A DNA stretch of 64,000 nt, taken from contig QKWM01000004.1 in NCBI GenBank assembly GCA_003248315.1, forward strand, positions 2,787,001-2,851,000, given 5' to 3'. This stretch comes from Streptomyces sp. SW4. GTDB lineage: Bacteria; Actinomycetota; Actinomycetes; Streptomycetales; Streptomycetaceae. Below are positions 11,661-21,126 of the stretch, in pieces (positions within the stretch are counted from its first letter, which is position 1; every line of letters starts with the position of its first letter). The notes under the pieces are model-generated. The model was not told the DNA's origin and did not search any database. It saw only the letters and a program-made list of their open reading frames with translations. The position numbers and the translations under genes were made by a program.

Positions 11661-12678
11661 ATGACGACAGGTCGGCTCGGGCTGGGGGCACCGCCCAGCC
11701 GCCAGGCTGGGGGACACTCCGCGCCGCCGAACGCGGCCTACGCCGGGCAGGTCGTGCATTTCCCGGACCCGGTCAGGGCGGCCCGTCATCCCAGAGGGGT
11801 GCGGGTGGACGAGCGCGGTTACCCCGACTTCTCGCCGTATGCGCGGGCGGCGGTGGAGATCGCCGAGCCTCCGGAGGGGTTCGGCGTGGACGAGCTGCGG
11901 CTGACGGACTACGTGTCGGCGAACGCGGCGCTGGCGGCGTCGGGGCACGCGCTGTGGGACACGGTGCCGGCGGTGGCGACGCCGCACGGCTGGACGTGGC
12001 ACCACGTGGTGGGCACGCGGCGGCTGGAGCTGGTGCCGGTCGAGGTGAAGGCGTTGCTGCGGCACCACGGCGGGATCGCGACGGCCGCGGTGGACCAGGA
12101 CAAGCGGGGACGCGCCCGTTGCAGGAGACGCGTCCGGCGCACTTCGGTCTGCCGAAGTCGGGTGTGGCGGTGACGGAGCAGCAGGTGCTGGGCGTCGAGG
12201 AGGACCTGGGCTACCGGCTGCCGGGCGCGTACCGGTCGTTCCTGAAGGCGGCGGGCGGGTGCGCGCCGGTCGGGACGGCGCTGGACGCGGAGCTGGGGCT
12301 GCTGCTGGACCAGCCGTTCTTCACGGTGCGCGAGGAGGCGGCCGTCAACGACCTGGTCTACGTCAACAAGTGTCTGCGGACCATCTGACGAAGGACTTCC
12401 TGGGTGTCGCGTTCGTCCAGGGCGGGCTGCTGGCCGTGAAGGTGAAGGGCGAGCGGGTCGGTTCGGTGTGGTTCTGCGCGTACGACGACGCGCGGGACGT
12501 GGATCCGTCGTGGTCCCCGGCGGAGCGGGTGGAGCGGCTGCTGCTGCCGTGCGGTGAGGACTTCGACGCGTTCCTGTCGCGGCTGGCGGGGTCCCCGCCG
12601 GAGCTGGAGACCGTGGCGAACCTGATGGTGGACGGCGGTTTCGCGCGTGCGGTGCCCGTGTCGTCGGTAGGGGAGTGA
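11661..12678 (+). CDS. WHH-type HNH nuclease domain fused to SMI1/KNR4 (SUKH) domain
   Basis: This is a 339-residue fusion once single bases are restored at 12106-12109 and 12378-12379. Residues about 30-160 hold a nuclease of the HNH/Endo VII class with GWTWHHVVGTRRLELVP (Trp113, His114, His115) and RHHGG (His135, His136), the WHH signature. Residues about 170-330 are a SUKH domain (GVEEDLGYRLPGAYRSFLKA then GGCAPV). Toxin and immunity modules therefore share one chain, which suggests a self-restrained nuclease. The start is ATG at 11661. It is the first gene of a two-gene unit: the next start lies 8 bases after its stop, and the partner also pairs a toxin-like domain with immunity domains. 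Confidence 0.75.
11690..11732 (+). repeat. Stem-loop repeat embedded in the WHH-nuclease coding sequence
   Basis: The stretch starting GCTGGGGGCACCGCCCAGC at 11691-11709 forms a hairpin. It is followed within a few bases by a second GGCTGGGGGA at 11725. I recall this GC-rich element from many Streptomyces genomes. Here it adds a few residues (around LGLGAPPSRQAGG) close to the start of the protein, ahead of the conserved nuclease domain. Confidence 0.45.
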
Positions 12679-12685
12679 GCTGGCC

Positions 12686-15623
12686 GTGGTGACGTTCGCG
12701 CAGGCGCAGGAGCGCGCCGAGGAGTGGATCAACGGCGATGTGCCGTCGTACCAGCATCGTGAGGTGCGGGTGCGGGAGTTCGAGCTGGGTTTCGTCGTCT
12801 GGGCGGAGGACCGGCGGAGGGGCCGCGTTCGGACGGTGGTGCGCAGCGGCTGGTGATCGCGCGGGACAGCGGTGAGGCGACGCTGTGGCCGTCGCTGCCG
12901 GTGGGTGAGGTGATCCGCCGGTACGAGGAGGAGTACGGCCGTCCGGAAACGGCCGGGGAGCCGGCGCCGGCGCCCGCGGAGCGGGTGGATCTGAACCAGA
13001 CGTCGTTCCTGCTGACGCCGCCGGAGTGGCTGCAGGAGGCGGCGGACAAGCTGGGGATTCCGGACCGGCGCCGCGGTGACGGCGAGGGCGACGGCGAGGG
13101 CACGGGCGCCGGGGCGTCCGTTGCCGCCGGGGCGGGTTCTTCCGCCGGGGCGGCGGGGTCGTCCGGTTCCGCCGGTTCGGCGGGTTCCTCGGCGTTGCCG
13201 GAGACGCAGGCCGGGGTGCCGGTGGGGGCGTCGGGTGCCTCGGGCGCTTCGGGTGTCTCGGATGCGCCGGGTCCGGCGGGGGCTTCGGGCGGGCCGGGTG
13301 CCTCCGGTGCCGGCGAGGCCGCCGGTGGCGCCTCGTCGGGCGGCGGCACGGCCTGGCCGGCCGCCGGGGCGGTGGTGCGGCCGATTCCGGCACCGGTGGC
13401 GGTACGCCGTCGGGCTCGGCGCCGGTCGCGCCCGCGGGGGCGACGCCGTGGGCCGGGACCGACACCAACGCGGATGCGGGGGAGGACCGTTCGGTCCCGC
13501 TGCCGGAGACGGTGTTCGCGCCGCCGCTCAGCGGGGCCGACGGTGACGTGCCGCCGCCCTCGACGACGCCGGACGCCAAGACGGCGCTGATGTCGGGCGG
13601 CAGCCAGCTGCCGCCGACGGCGGTCGCACCGGCGATCGACGATCCGAACGCGCCGGTCGCCGGGCCGGGCACCCCGGCTTCCTCGGCTTCCCCGGCGCCG
13701 GGCGCGCCGCAGCCGCCCGCGTCGGGGCCGGGCACGCCGCCGCCTCCGCCGTCCGCCGCGGACACGCCGGCACGGCCGGCCGCGCCGCACGCCGGTGACA
13801 TCGCGGACGCCGCGACCAGCAAGGCGACGCCGCCGCCGCGCCGGGGCGCGGGCGCGTCCACCCCGCCGCCGCCGAGTGCTCCGGGGACCCCCGGTGCCGG
13901 GCCGGGGCGGGAGCGGGGGCCACTCCTGCGCCGGCGTCCGGGCCGGGTGCGCCGGGGGCTGCGGCGGGCGGTTACGTGCCGACGCAGTTCGCGCCGGCGC
14001 TCGACCCGGCCAACGGGCCGGGCACGCCGCCGCCCGGACCCGGCACGCCGCCGCCCGGGCCGGGGACGCCTCCGCCGGCCCCGCCGCAGCCGCCGGCGTC
14101 CGGTCCGGGGACGCCGCCGTCGGGTGTGCCCCATGCGCCCGGCGCTCCGGGGACCCCGGCGGTACGCCGCCGGGCGGGGTGCACCACGCCGCCACGATGC
14201 TGGCCGACCCCGGGCGGCCGGGCGGCACTCCGCCGCCCCGGCGCCGCCCGGTGTGCCCGGCGCCCCCTCGGCCCCCGGCGCTCCCGGCGCCCCGCAGCCT
14301 CCCGCGGCTCCGGCGGCTCCCGGTACTCCCGGCGCTCCGGGTGCTCCCGGTGCTCCGGGGCCGGCCGCGGTGCCGTCCACCACGCGGAGACGATGCTGGC
14401 CGCGCCTCCCACCGGCGGCCCCGGCGCGCCCCGCCGCCTCCGGGCGCCGTACCGCCCCCGGCGATGCCGCCCGGTGCCCCTGGCGCTCCCGGTGCCCCGC
14501 TGCCTCCCGCGGCTCCCGGCATGCCCGGTGCCCCCGGGATGCCCGCCGCTCCCGGTGTTCCGGGCGCCCCGGGTGCCGTACCGCCTGCCGGTGCCGTACC
14601 GCCGCACGGTCAGCCCCCGGCGTACGGCTACCCGCAGCAGCCGGCCGGTCAGCCCACCGTGGGCCCCGGTTACCAGGCCGTGCTGCGCTACCGGGCGCAC
14701 GACGGCTCCGAGCAGCAGCTGATCCGGCGTTCGGCGCCGGGCACCCCGCACCCGGAGTGGCAGATCTTCCACGAGCTGCGCGCCCTGAACGTGCCGCCGG
14801 ACCAGGTGCTGGAGCTGCACACGGAGCTGGAGTCGTGCGAGCTGCCGGGTGCCTACTGCGCGCGGATGATCCGGGAGCAGTGGCCGCAGGCGCGGATCAC
14901 CTCGATCGCGCCGTACGGCACGGACCACGCGAGCCGGCAGCAGGGCATGCAGCAGTTGCTCGCCCACCAGGGCGAGCTGCACCAGGTCGCCGACGGTCCG
15001 GCGCGTCCGGCTCCGGTGCGGGCGCCGCTGCCGCCGGTGCCGCCGGCGCCGCCGGTCCCGCCGGAGGCGATCGGGCAGGAGCTGGCGGCGGCGTTCGGTC
15101 CGGGCGTGTTCCGGTTCGAGCAGGCGGCGGTGTCCCGGCAGGGCGTGCCGCCGGTCGTGGCGCACACGCTGGTGGCCGCCGGGCTGCCGGTGGACATGGG
15201 CCCGTTCTTCTGGGCGCAGGCCCAGCCGGGGCGGCCGGTGCCGACGCTGGCGGAGCTGGCGGCCGAGCGCGGGGTGCAGCCGGCCTCGGACGCGGGTTCG
15301 TACCTGGTCGTCGGCAGCGACTTCGGCAAGGCGCTGTGCGTGCAGTACGGCACCGCGAACATCGTGGCCGTGCCGGTGGAGGGGGCCCGGGCGGTGCGCC
15401 GGTGCCGCCGCAGTTCGTGAACACCGGGCTGCCGGAGTTCGCGCGCTGCCTGGCGCTGCTGGGCCGGATGTGGCGGCTGCGGTACGGGCTGAACCAGGAG
15501 CAGGCGGGCCGCTGGACCGTCGATTTCCAGGCGCAGCTGGCCGCGCTGGACCCGGCGGCGCTGGGGTCGCCGGAGAGCTGGTGGTCGGTGCTGCTGGAGC
15601 AGATGTGGGACGGCCTGCTCTGA
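12686..15623 (+). CDS. Imm35-like / collagen-like / nucleic-acid deaminase / SUKH-4 multidomain protein
   Basis: About 981 residues after eight single-base losses (near 12813, 13379, 13905, 14158, 14237, 14369, 14428, 15387). Domain order: a YrhB/Imm35-like domain (1-75; EEWINGDVPSYQHREVRV, LVIARDSGEATLWPS); a long Pro/Gly/Ala linker (about 80-655) with GAPGAP collagen-like triplets; a deaminase-like domain (about 665-770) with HPEWQIFHELR as the HxE motif and ELESCELPGAYC as the Cys pair; then a SUKH-4-like domain (about 795-981; VPPVVAHTLVAAGLPVDMGP, GSYLVVGSDFG, WTVDFQAQL). The deaminase resembles the XOO_2897 group. Start GTG 12686 or 12689, just after the WHH-nuclease stop. No signal peptide is visible. 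Confidence 0.75.
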
Positions 15624-15654
15624 CGGCGGGCGGCCGCTGACACACGCGACGGGC

Positions 15655-15685
15655 GGGCCCGGTCGGCCTTCGGGCGGCCGGGCCC
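15655..15685 (+). terminator. Hairpin after the toxin/immunity operon
   Basis: An 8-bp GGGCCCGG/CCGGGCCC stem (15655-15662 with 15678-15685) closes 32 bases after the stop of the deaminase-SUKH gene. Further partial pairing extends the stem inward around a TTCG. Confidence 0.55.
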
Positions 15686-15774
15686 CGCTCTCGTGCGTGC
15701 CGCCGTGCGCGGTGTTGCGTGCCACTCCGGGTGGCGTTTCGTGCGGTGTGTCGCATTATGTGCGCTTACGACCT

Positions 15775-15803
15775 GTCCATAAAGTCGGGTAAGTCCATTT
15801 AGT
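15775..15803 (+). promoter_or_regulatory. Direct repeat in an AT-richer promoter region
   Basis: GTCCATAAAGT at 15775 and GTCCATTTAGT at 15793 are spaced 18 bases apart, roughly two helical turns. They sit in the only AT-rich patch before the coiled-coil gene at 15835. They could be an activator or repressor site overlapping its promoter. No further support is available. Confidence 0.35.
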
Positions 15804-15834
15804 GCGGCAGGTTCACCACACAGGGGTGTTGAGC

Positions 15835-16725
15835 ATGAGCAGCGCATCGGCGTCTCCCCACGGCTTCGTGACCGTCCGCGGACGCGAGCGCGGCTACCGG
15901 CCCGAGCAGGTCGAGGCGTGCGCCGCGGCCCTCTCCGAGGAGCGCGACGCCGCCTGGGAACGGGCCGCCCGTCTCACCGTGCTCGCCCGGCAGATGGAGG
16001 AGGAGCTGGCGGACCTGCGGGAGGAGGCCGGCCGGCTCGCCCCGCAGGACTACGAGGCGCTCGGGGAGAGCGCGCGGCGCCTGTTCCGGCTCGCGCAGGA
16101 GGAGGCGGACGCGGTACGGCAGGGCGCGCGGCGGACCGCGGAGCGGTGGGCCGAGGAGGCGCGGGCGTACGAGGCCGGTCTGCGGGAGGCCGCCCGGGCG
16201 CACGCCGACGCCGTGCGCGCCGAGGCGGACGACTGCGCCCGGCGGCGGCTGCTGGCGGCCCGCGCCGAGGCCGACGACCTGCGGATCGCCGCCCGGCGCG
16301 AGGTCAAGGCGAGCCGCGGCGAGGCGCTGGGCGCGCTGCGCGAGATGCGGCAGCGCACCTCCGGGATGCTCACCGAGCAGGCCAAGGAGCACGCCGAGCG
16401 GTGGGCCGAGGCCGAACGGGAGGAGGCCGAGCGGGCCGCGGCGCTCGAGGCGGACCACGCGGAGCGGCTGGCCCGCGCCGAGGAGGCGCTGGCGCAGGCG
16501 GAGCGGGACCTGGCCGATGCCCGGGAGGAGGCGCGGCGCCGGCCGGAGGAGGCGCGGGCCCGGGCGGCGGAGATCCTCGCTGCCGCGCGGGCGCGGCGGG
16601 AGGAGATCAGCCGGGAGACCGAACGGGTGCTGCGCGAGCACGGGGAGCGCTGGGACGACGTGCAGGCCCAGATGGACTCCGTGCGCAGCAGGCTCAGCGC
16701 GCTGACCGGCCGGGCGGTGGACTGA
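15835..16725 (+). CDS. Coiled-coil protein, DivIVA/scaffold-like
   Basis: The 296-residue protein opens with VRGRERGYRPEQVEAC, reminiscent of the membrane-binding N-terminus of DivIVA-type proteins. From about residue 25 to the end it is almost entirely heptad-patterned coiled coil rich in Ala, Glu and Arg. Such proteins in Streptomyces organise polar growth or form cytoplasmic filaments, and some were annotated as cellulose-binding. There is no enzymatic motif. I chose ATG 15835 over the upstream GTG at 15802 because conserved-looking sequence begins there, although the ribosome-binding site is weak. It is monocistronic, convergent with the symporter gene, and separated from it by only 60 bases. 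Confidence 0.7.
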   Translation: MSSASASPHGFVTVRGRERGYRPEQVEACAAALSEERDAAWERAARLTVLARQMEEELADLREEAGRLAPQDYEALGESARRLFRLAQEEADAVRQGARRTAERWAEEARAYEAGLREAARAHADAVRAEADDCARRRLLAARAEADDLRIAARREVKASRGEALGALREMRQRTSGMLTEQAKEHAERWAEAEREEAERAAALEADHAERLARAEEALAQAERDLADAREEARRRPEEARARAAEILAAARARREEISRETERVLREHGERWDDVQAQMDSVRSRLSALTGRAVD

Positions 16726-16785
16726 CCCCGCCGCCGGGCGGCCGGGGCGCCCGGCAGCCCGGCCGCCCGTCCGGCGCCGCGTGCG

Positions 16786-18394
16786 TCAGCCGCCCCGGCG
16801 TACCGCCCCGGCGAGGATCCAGCCCTCCACCGCCTCGTACTGGCGCCGCTGTTCCTCCGCCCTGCCCCGGCCGGAGAGCACCGTGCCGAGCCAGCCGCAG
16901 GCGAAGCCCAGCGGGATGGAGACCAGGCCGGTGGTGGTGAAAGGGAACCAGGTGAAGTCGGCGTCCGGGAACGCCGAGACGGGCGAGCCGGAGACCAGGT
17001 TCGTGCCCGGCATCAGCACGACCACCGCCAGCGAGCCGCCGATGAGCGTGGCGAGCAGCCCGGTGCGGGTGTAGCGCCGCCAGAACAGGCCGTAGACCAG
17101 GGCGGGCGCGAGGGCCGAGGCGCCCAGGCAGAAGGACAGCGTCACCAGCGGCTGGAGGCTGCGGTGCTGGACCATCGTCGCCAGGACGATCGCCGGGACG
17201 CCGACCGCGAGCGCGGAGACGCGGGCGAGGGTCATCTCCCGGCGCGGCGACATCTCCCGCACGCGGGTGGCGAAGACGTCGTGGGCGAGGGAGTTGGCGC
17301 AGGCGAGGATCATGCCGGCGACCGAGGCGAGCAGGGTGAGGAAGACCGCCGTGGTGACCGTCGTGAACAGCAGCGTCTCCGCGGTGGACACCCGCGCGCC
17401 GAACGCGGCCTGCGAGCCCAGCAGATAGGCGGTGTTGCCCTGCGGGTCGATCCCGGCGACGACCGCACGCCCGACCAGCGCCGTCGCGCCGAACCCGACG
17501 ACGGTGACGACCAGGACGAACAGCGCGACGCCGGAGACCGCCCAGGACATCGAGCGGCGCACCTGGCGGGCGGAGGACGCGGTGTACATGCGCATGGTGA
17601 CGTGGGGAGGCAGGCGCCGCCGAGGACGACGGTGAGCTGTGAGGAGATCATGTCCAGGCCGGGGCTGGGCCGCCTGCGAACTGCAGTCCCGACTCCAGGA
17701 AGGACGGGCCGGCGCCGCTCCTGGCCGCCGCCGCGGCGAACAGCGCACCCGGGTCCCAGTCGAAGCGGCGCAGGATGAGGACCGCGACCACCGCGCCGGA
17801 CCCGAGCAGCATCACCATCTTCAGGATCTGGATGAGGGCGGTGCCCTTCATGCCGCCGATGGCGGCGTAGCTGATCATCAGGATGCCGAGGCCGACGATG
17901 CAGCCGGTCTCCAGGGACTCGCCGGAGAAGCCGAGGACGAACGCGAGCAGCTGGCCGGTGCCCGCGAGCTGCACCAGCATCATCGGCAGCAGGGCCGCGA
18001 GGGTCACCACGCAGGTCGCGACGCGCACGCTGCGCCCGGGCATCCGGCGGGCCAGCGCGTCGCCCATGGTGAACCGGCCCGCGTTGCGCAGCGGTTCGGC
18101 CAGCAGGAACATCAGCAGCATCAGGGACAGGGCGGTGCTGAGGGCGAGGACCACACCGTCGTAGCCGAACAGCGCGACGACGCCGCAGGTGCCGAGGACG
18201 GTCGCGGCGGATATGTAGTCGCCGGCGATCGCGAGGCCGTTGCGCATCGGGGACAGGGAGCTGTAGCCGGTGTAGAACTCGTCGAGGTCGTCGCGGTCGG
18301 GGCCGGTCATCACGCACAGCAGCAGCGTGATGGTGGCCACGGTGGTGAAGCCGACGAGGGCCATCGTCTGGGCGTTGCCGCTGAACTCGGTCAC
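16786..18394 (-). CDS. Sodium:solute symporter, ActP/acetate-permease-like
   Basis: About 536 residues after restoring bases near 17659 and at 17604-17607. It is a polytopic membrane protein of the SSS family with about 13 hydrophobic helices. Family features include DEFYTGYSSLSPMRNGLAIAGDY near residue 35 and the Na+-site region GMKGTALIQILKM. ActP-type members import acetate and other short monocarboxylates. The GTG start at 18394 overlaps the stop of the DUF485 gene as GTGA, indicating translational coupling. DUF485 followed by an SSS permease is the standard pair for these monocarboxylate transporters. Confidence 0.88.
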
Positions 18395-18904
18395 CGTGCC
18401 GTCCCTCCCGCCTGGCGTCCAGCGCGGCCTCCTTGCGGATGCGGTCGGCCAGCGGGTCGACGTATCGGCGCGCGGTGTGCTCGTACAGGGCGATGGCCAG
18501 CCAGGTGACGGGCAGTTGGGCGAGGGCGAGCAGCAGGCCGACGGGGATGCCGTCGGTGACGGTGCCGGTCATGAAGCCCGGCGCGTAGGCGGACAGGACC
18601 AGGAACAGCGTGAAGTAGCCGAGCGCGGCGAAGGTGGCGGTACGCCGCTGCAGGCGGTAGGCGCTGCGCAGGACGCGCAGATCGCTGTGGCGCCCGAGCG
18701 GCGTCCGCCGCGGCGCCGCCGCCCGGTCCCGGTGCGGTACTCCGACGGATGCTCCGCGTACGCCGGACGCGACGGATGCGCCGGGTGCCCCGGGTACCCC
18801 GGCGGCCGGCCGCCCGGCGGCGCGTACGGATCGCGCGGTCCGTACCGGTCGTACGGGTCGTACGGGTCGTACCGGCCATGCCGGTCGTACGGATCGTGGG
18901 ACAT
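18391..18904 (-). CDS. DUF485 membrane protein, symporter partner
   Basis: About 171 residues after restoring bases at 18693-18695 and 18403-18405. The N-terminal 55 residues are low-complexity Tyr/Asp/Pro repeats (DPYDPYDRYG). The DUF485 domain follows: RHSDLRVLRSAYRLQRR, then two membrane helices (FAALGYFTLFLVLSAY and VGLLLALAQLPVTWLAIALY) and the typical ANxxxDPLADxIR-like ending RRYVDPLADRIR. DUF485 proteins are co-encoded with acetate-type symporters and thought to assist them. Its stop TGA overlaps the symporter GTG. Confidence 0.82.
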
Positions 18905-19152
18905 CCCGGTTCTCCTTGCGCGGCTCGGGTCCGGTGCGGCGGACCGCAGGGAGGGGTGGGGGCGGGAGCCACGCACGCTACTCGCCGGTTCACCGATGCG
19001 CGGCGTTTTGGCCGAACTGATCGGTCGGTACGCGCTCGCCCCCTGACCTCGGGTGTCACCCCCGTCGGCCAAGCCACGGCACCCGCACAGCGCATGCCCC
19101 CGTCCGGCCACCGCGGCAGTATTCGGCCACCGCACCGCCCGGGGAGGGGCGG

Positions 19153-20695
19153 TCAGTCCTTGAGGGCCGGGTGGTCCGGGGCCGGGGCGGGGGTGTCGTC
19201 GTCCTGGAGGACCGGGAACTTCCGGGGGCCAGGAGCAGCAGGATCGCGAAGGCCAGGGCGGCCGCGGCTGCCGCGCCCAGGTAGACGGCGTGCACGGCGT
19301 CGGCGATCGCGTGCCGGACGGCGTCGCCGGCGGTGCCCGCCTCCAGGGCCCGGGTCACCGAGTCGAGATCGTTCGCGCCGCCGAGCCGGGTGGCCAGGAC
19401 GCCGTTGGCGACCGCGCCGAACAGGGCCGCGCCGAGGGTCTGTCCGGTCTGGCGGCAGAACAGCACCGACGCCGTCGTCGTACCGCGCTCCGCCCAGTCG
19501 ACCGTCGACTGCACCCCGACGATCAGCGGCAGCTGGAACAGCCCGAGCGCGGCGCCGAGCAGCAGCATCAGCAGCGTCGGCTGCCAGGCCTCGCCGGGGT
19601 AGGGCAGGAGCGGGAAGGCCGCCAGCAGCAGGGCCGCCGTGCCGATGCCGAGGACGGCGGTGTTGCGGAAGCCGATCCTGCGGTACACGTGCTGGCTCAG
19701 CGCCGCCGACACCGGCCAGCTCAGCGTCCACACGGACAGCACGAAACCGGCGGCCACCGGTGCCAGGCCCAGCACCGCCTGCGCGTACGTCGGCAGGAAC
19801 ACCGTCGGCGCCACCATGAGCAGCCCCAGCGCGCCCAGCGCCAGATTGACCGCGGCGATGGTCCGGCGGCGCCAGACCCAGCCCGGCATGATCGGCTCCG
19901 CGGCCCGGCGCTCGATGACCACGACGGCCACCAGCAGCACCAGCCCCGTGCCGAACAGCGCCAGCGAGGGCGCCGACAGCCACGGCCAGGCCACCCCGCC
20001 CTGCACCAGCGCGGTCAGCAGCACCCCGCCGCAGGCGAACACGGCCAGCGCGCCCGCCCAGTCGACACGCGCGCGCGTGCCGGACGCCGGTTCCCGCGCG
20101 GGCTCGTGCAGATGACGGACGATCAGCCACAGCGCGACCGCGCCGATCGGCAGGTTGATCAGGAAGATCCACCGCCAGTCCGCGTACGCGGCGAGCACAC
20201 CGCCCAGTCCGGGGCCCGCGACCGCCGACACCGCCCACACCGTCGACAGCTTGGCCTGGATCTTCGGGCGGTCCTTGAGCGGGTACAGGTCGGCGGCGAG
20301 GGTCTGCACCGTCCCTGGAGCGCGCCGCCGCCCAGGCCCTGGACGACACGGAAGGCGATGAGCGCGGCCATGTTCCAGGCCAGCGCGCACAGCAGGGAGC
20401 CGATCAGGAACACCGCCGCGCCCGCGACCAGCACCGGCTTGCGGCCGAAGGTGTCGGACAGCTTGCCGTAGACGGGCAGCGTGACGGTGACGGCCAGCAG
20501 ATAGCCGGAGAACAGCCAGGAGAAGACGGAGAAGCCGCCGAGGTCGCCGACGATCTGCGGTACGGCGGTGGAGACGATGGTCGCGTCCAGCGCCGCCAGT
20601 GCCATCGCCAGCATCAGCGCGGCGACCACCGCGCCGCGCCGGTCCGTTCCGGCGCCTCGTGCGGTCCCGTCCACCGCGCCTCCGGTGCTGCCCAC
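19153..20695 (-). CDS. MFS multidrug exporter, DHA2/EmrB type (14 TMS)
   Basis: About 514 residues after restoring bases at 20313-20315 and 19224-19228. It is a proton-driven drug exporter. Motifs are LDATIVSTAVPQIVGDLGG in helix 1, the loop GKLSDTFGRKPV (MFS motif A) and RVVQGLGGGALQGTVQ in helix 4 (motif B). About 14 hydrophobic helices follow, ending in a short polar tail. GTG 20695 has GGGAGG 8 bases upstream and is preferred over ATG 20761, which lacks such a site. It faces the ABC operator region, and no regulator gene is adjacent. Confidence 0.87.
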
Positions 20696-21126
20696 CCCGG
20701 TGCCCTCCCTGTCGTCCCGCGTGCACGCCTGTCGTTTCCCTATGCACGCATCCACGGCCATCAGCTTCCCACTTGTCCCTGACGCCGCGGGAGGCCCGAA
20801 GCCGGATGGGTCCTGGGGAGGAGACGACCCCGAGACGCGCTCCGCCGAAGGGCTGACCGCCCCTAGGGGTACCTCCGTACTACGGGTCGGGGCGGGTTCG
20901 TACCGCCGGAGGACGAGCCGGGACCCGTGCCGTCCTTAACCTGGCTTTACGCCGCTGGGGGCGGCGCACCGCAGCCACGGGGGTGGGTTTTCCCCCGCAG
21001 AAGTGTCCGCTGGACCCCAGCGCGCCCGGGACGCGGTTCGACCAGACTTCTCGGCACCACCCGCACCGCTGACGCACCACCGCCGGCACCGGCGGCTCAT
21101 CTGATGACCGACATAGGAGACTTGCC
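20696..21126. other. Divergent intergenic region
   Basis: 431 bases between the MFS exporter and the ABC operon, with no open frame of coding character. It contains a perfect 10-bp palindrome, CCCCTAGGGG, at 20860-20869 in mid-region. AGGAG lies 7 bases before the ABC ATPase start. Promoters for both directions must lie here, but I cannot identify them confidently. Confidence 0.5.

Noticed and set aside
20695..20761. ATG at 20761 as the MFS exporter start
   Set aside because: GTG 20695 has a well-spaced GGGAGG; the longer N-terminus carries no conserved sequence.
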